Assembly (NCBI GenBank): GCA_946886845.1 | Contig: CAMPJH010000073.1 | Span: forward strand, 1 to 7,432 | Direction: 5' to 3' | DNA: 7,432 nucleotides | Origin: an uncultured Sphingomonas sp. | GTDB lineage: Bacteria; Pseudomonadota; Alphaproteobacteria; Sphingomonadales; Sphingomonadaceae | Shown here: positions 6,092-7,432 of the stretch, piece by piece | Numbering within the stretch: position 1 is the stretch's first letter | Layout: each line of letters starts with the position of its first letter | Notes under the pieces: model-generated | The model's database searches: none | Seen by the model: the letters and a program-made list of their open reading frames with translations, nothing else | What the model was told of the DNA's origin: nothing | Translations under genes and position numbers: made by a program

Positions 6092-6739
6092 ATGGACGGC
6101 CCGAGCCCTCTCGAGAAGATCCGCCAGCGCCTCGCTTTGGCGGTCGGCGAGAATGCCGTGTTCGATGGCTGGACCCGCGCCGCGGTCGATTCGGCTGCCG
6201 GTAAGCTCGGCATGGACCAAGCGCAGGCGCGGCTTGCGTTTCCCAAGAGCCAGTCGGCGATGATCGATGCCTATGTCGCGGGCGTCGACCGCGAAATGGA
6301 GAACCGGCTGCCACCCGACAAGCTGGCGGGAATGAAGATCCGCGAGAAAATCCGGGCTTTGGTATGGGCCAGGCTCGAGATCATGGGACCCGCGCGGGAA
6401 GCCGTACGCCGCGCGCTTTCCATTCTGGCGATGCCGCAGAATGTGCCGACCGCGGCGCGGATCGGCTGGCGCTCGGCCGATCTGATGTGGCGGCTGGCCG
6501 GCGACACCAGCACCGACTTCAACCATTACACCAAGCGGATGACGCTCGGCGCGGTTTACGGCTCGACCCTGCTGGCCTGGCTCGACGACGACAGCGACGA
6601 CTGGAGCGAAACCGCCGCCTTCCTCGACCGGCGGATCGACAATGTCATGCAGTTCGAGAAGTGGAAGGCCCAGTGGCGCGGGCAGGAACGGTTCAGCGTC
6701 AGCCGCTTCTTCGGCCGGCTCCGCTACCCGCCCCGCTGA
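6092..6739 (+). CDS. COQ9-family ubiquinone biosynthesis protein
   Basis: COQ9 proteins bind lipid and present ubiquinone intermediates to COQ7-type hydroxylases at the membrane; in bacteria the family is typical of alphaproteobacteria. The 215-residue protein has the expected layout. An N-terminal TetR-like helical part (about 25-75, with AAGKLGMDQ and a following FPKSQSAMIDAY) is not expected to bind DNA. The COQ9 signature follows at about 126-160: WRSADLMWRLAGDTSTDFN, then YTKRMTLGAVYGST. AFLDRRIDNVMQF (177-189) comes next, then a basic aromatic tail (SRFFGRLRYPPR) that may form the membrane-contacting helix. It starts at ATG 6092, six bases after the transporter stop, so it may share that transcript, although its role is not flavin synthesis. 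No terminator is visible after the TGA at 6737-6739. Confidence 0.9.
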   Translation: MDGPSPLEKIRQRLALAVGENAVFDGWTRAAVDSAAGKLGMDQAQARLAFPKSQSAMIDAYVAGVDREMENRLPPDKLAGMKIREKIRALVWARLEIMGPAREAVRRALSILAMPQNVPTAARIGWRSADLMWRLAGDTSTDFNHYTKRMTLGAVYGSTLLAWLDDDSDDWSETAAFLDRRIDNVMQFEKWKAQWRGQERFSVSRFFGRLRYPPR

Positions 6740-6763
6740 CCACCCCTAGTTGTTATTGATAAT
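6736..6763 (+). promoter_or_regulatory. Possible promoter of the iron-uptake gene
   Basis: CTGACC (6736-6741) and GATAAT (6758-6763), 16 bases apart, form a plausible sigma-70 promoter. The -10 lies inside the Fur box, the usual arrangement for iron repression. The -35 match is weak. An alternative TTGTTA (6750-6755) with TGTTAT (6775-6780) has 19-base spacing and would place the -10 over the first ATG. Confidence 0.35.
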
Positions 6764-6770
6764 CATTCGC
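6752..6770 (+). promoter_or_regulatory. Fur box
   Basis: GTTATTGATAATCATTCGC matches the classical Fur consensus GATAATGATAATCATTATC at 15 of 19 positions, with an unbroken run TGATAATCATT in the centre. It lies between the COQ9 stop and the start of a cytochrome c/iron-permease gene, eight bases before the first possible ATG. This is where an iron-loaded Fur protein would repress transcription. In alphaproteobacteria Fur-like sites can also be used by related regulators such as Mur, but the downstream gene favours iron control. Confidence 0.8.
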
Positions 6771-6778
6771 ACTCTGTT

Positions 6779-7432
6779 ATGCCTCCGGTCATGACGGCCC
6801 ACCTTCCGCGCCTGCTGGCCTGGCTCGCTTTGCTCCTCGCAGCGGCGGTGCTCGCGGTTCCGGCGCAAGCGGCGACGGCCGACCAGGACGTCCAGACCAG
6901 TTGGCGGCTGCTCGACTATATCGCCGTCGACTATCGCGAGGCGGTCTCCGGCGGGCGGGTCATCAATCCGCTCGAATATGACGAAATGGTCGAGTTCTCG
7001 TCGTCCGTCTCCAGCAAGCTCGCCGTGCTTCCCGATAAGCCGCAACGCGCCGCGTTGGTCGCCGACTCGAGGCAGCTGCAGTCGGCGATCGCCGCCAAAC
7101 GCGAACCCGCCGAGGTTGCCCGGCTGGCCAAGGGGCTCGCCGGCCGGCTGCTCGCCGCTTATCCGGTGCCGCTGGCGCCGCAGAGTCCGCCCGACCTGTC
7201 CCGCGGCGCCGCGCTCTACGCTGAAAATTGCGCAACCTGCCATGGCGGCAAAGGCGAAGGGCCGTCGGGCGCCTTCGCGCAGCTCGATCCGCCACCGATC
7301 GCCTTCGCCGACCGCGACCGGGCGCGCGAGCGCAGCCTGTTCGGCCTCTACCAGGTTGTGACCCAAGGGCTCGAGGGCACGGCGATGCAGAGCTTCGGCT
7401 CGCTGCCCGAAGAGGACCGCTGGGCGCTGGCC
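6779..7432 (+). CDS. Cytochrome c protein, probable N-terminus of cyt c-FTR1 iron permease, 3' partial
   Basis: The gene is open to the right edge (218 codons seen). The N-terminus has a Sec-type signal (residues about 8-31, basic residue, hydrophobic core LLAWLALLLAAAVLAV, cleavage near AQA). An alpha-helical periplasmic region with LLDYIAVDYREAV, about 37-130, precedes a class I cytochrome c domain from about 141: RGAALYAENCATCHGGKGEG with heme ligands C151, C154 and H155, and a likely axial Met in GTAMQSFG (M203). This order is typical of proteins in which a cytochrome c domain is fused ahead of an FTR1-type ferrous-iron permease with REXXE motifs. That permease part would lie beyond the window. 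A Fur box directly upstream supports iron uptake. ATG 6779 gives the longest form; ATG 6791 is in frame and equally plausible, and neither has a clear Shine-Dalgarno. Confidence 0.8.
   Translation, partial: MPPVMTAHLPRLLAWLALLLAAAVLAVPAQAATADQDVQTSWRLLDYIAVDYREAVSGGRVINPLEYDEMVEFSSSVSSKLAVLPDKPQRAALVADSRQLQSAIAAKREPAEVARLAKGLAGRLLAAYPVPLAPQSPPDLSRGAALYAENCATCHGGKGEGPSGAFAQLDPPPIAFADRDRARERSLFGLYQVVTQGLEGTAMQSFGSLPEEDRWALA

Overview
The window is GC-rich, densely packed and coded entirely on the + strand. The gene content points to an alphaproteobacterium, most likely a sphingomonad. The supporting genes are a COQ9-family ubiquinone protein, a short-type GltX, a proline-rich TonB-like protein, a RibB with a degenerate GTP cyclohydrolase tail, and a cytochrome c protein of the kind fused to FTR1 iron permease. 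The lineage call is inference from gene families and arrangement; no marker such as rRNA is present.

Layout. (1) 1-718 is the 3' end of a glutamyl-tRNA synthetase gene. (2) 719-805 is a short regulatory gap with an AT-rich dyad (AATGTT-GT-AACATT) inside a longer inverted repeat, followed by a good Shine-Dalgarno. (3) 806-1448 is a TonB-like energy transducer whose conserved C-terminus is split by an apparent one-base insertion near 1335-1337. (4) 1490-1810 encodes a small single-pass membrane protein of unknown function, overlapping ribD. (5) 1807-5189 is a riboflavin cluster: ribD, ribE, a three-domain ribB and ribH. (6) 5186-6085 is a ten-helix DMT/EamA transporter that overlaps the end of ribH. 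(7) 6092-6739 is a COQ9 protein. (8) 6752-6770 is a good Fur box, followed from 6779 to the window end by a secreted cytochrome c protein that is probably the N-terminus of a cytochrome c-FTR1 iron permease.

How the genes work together. RibB makes the four-carbon precursor from ribulose-5-phosphate. RibD deaminates and reduces the pyrimidine precursor made from GTP. RibH joins the two into lumazine and RibE dismutates lumazine to riboflavin. GTP cyclohydrolase II must come from elsewhere, because the RibA-like tail here has lost all its zinc ligands. The transporter coupled to ribH may be a riboflavin carrier like RibN, which belongs to the same superfamily. No FMN riboswitch is visible.

The most interesting feature is that RibB starts with an HTH-like DNA-binding domain, and an 18-bp perfect palindrome, ATCACATTGCAATGTGAT, lies 11 bases before its start codon. 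Together they suggest a self-regulating biosynthetic enzyme: the HTH domain binds the palindrome and the enzyme or RibX portion may sense pathway state. The two metal-associated elements at the edges, a TonB gene with a Zur-like dyad and a Fur-boxed iron-uptake gene, place the riboflavin cluster in a metal-homeostasis neighbourhood. Apart from the gaps described, no stretch over 300 bases lacks a gene, and no RNA genes, insertion sequences, CRISPR arrays or convincing intrinsic terminators were found.
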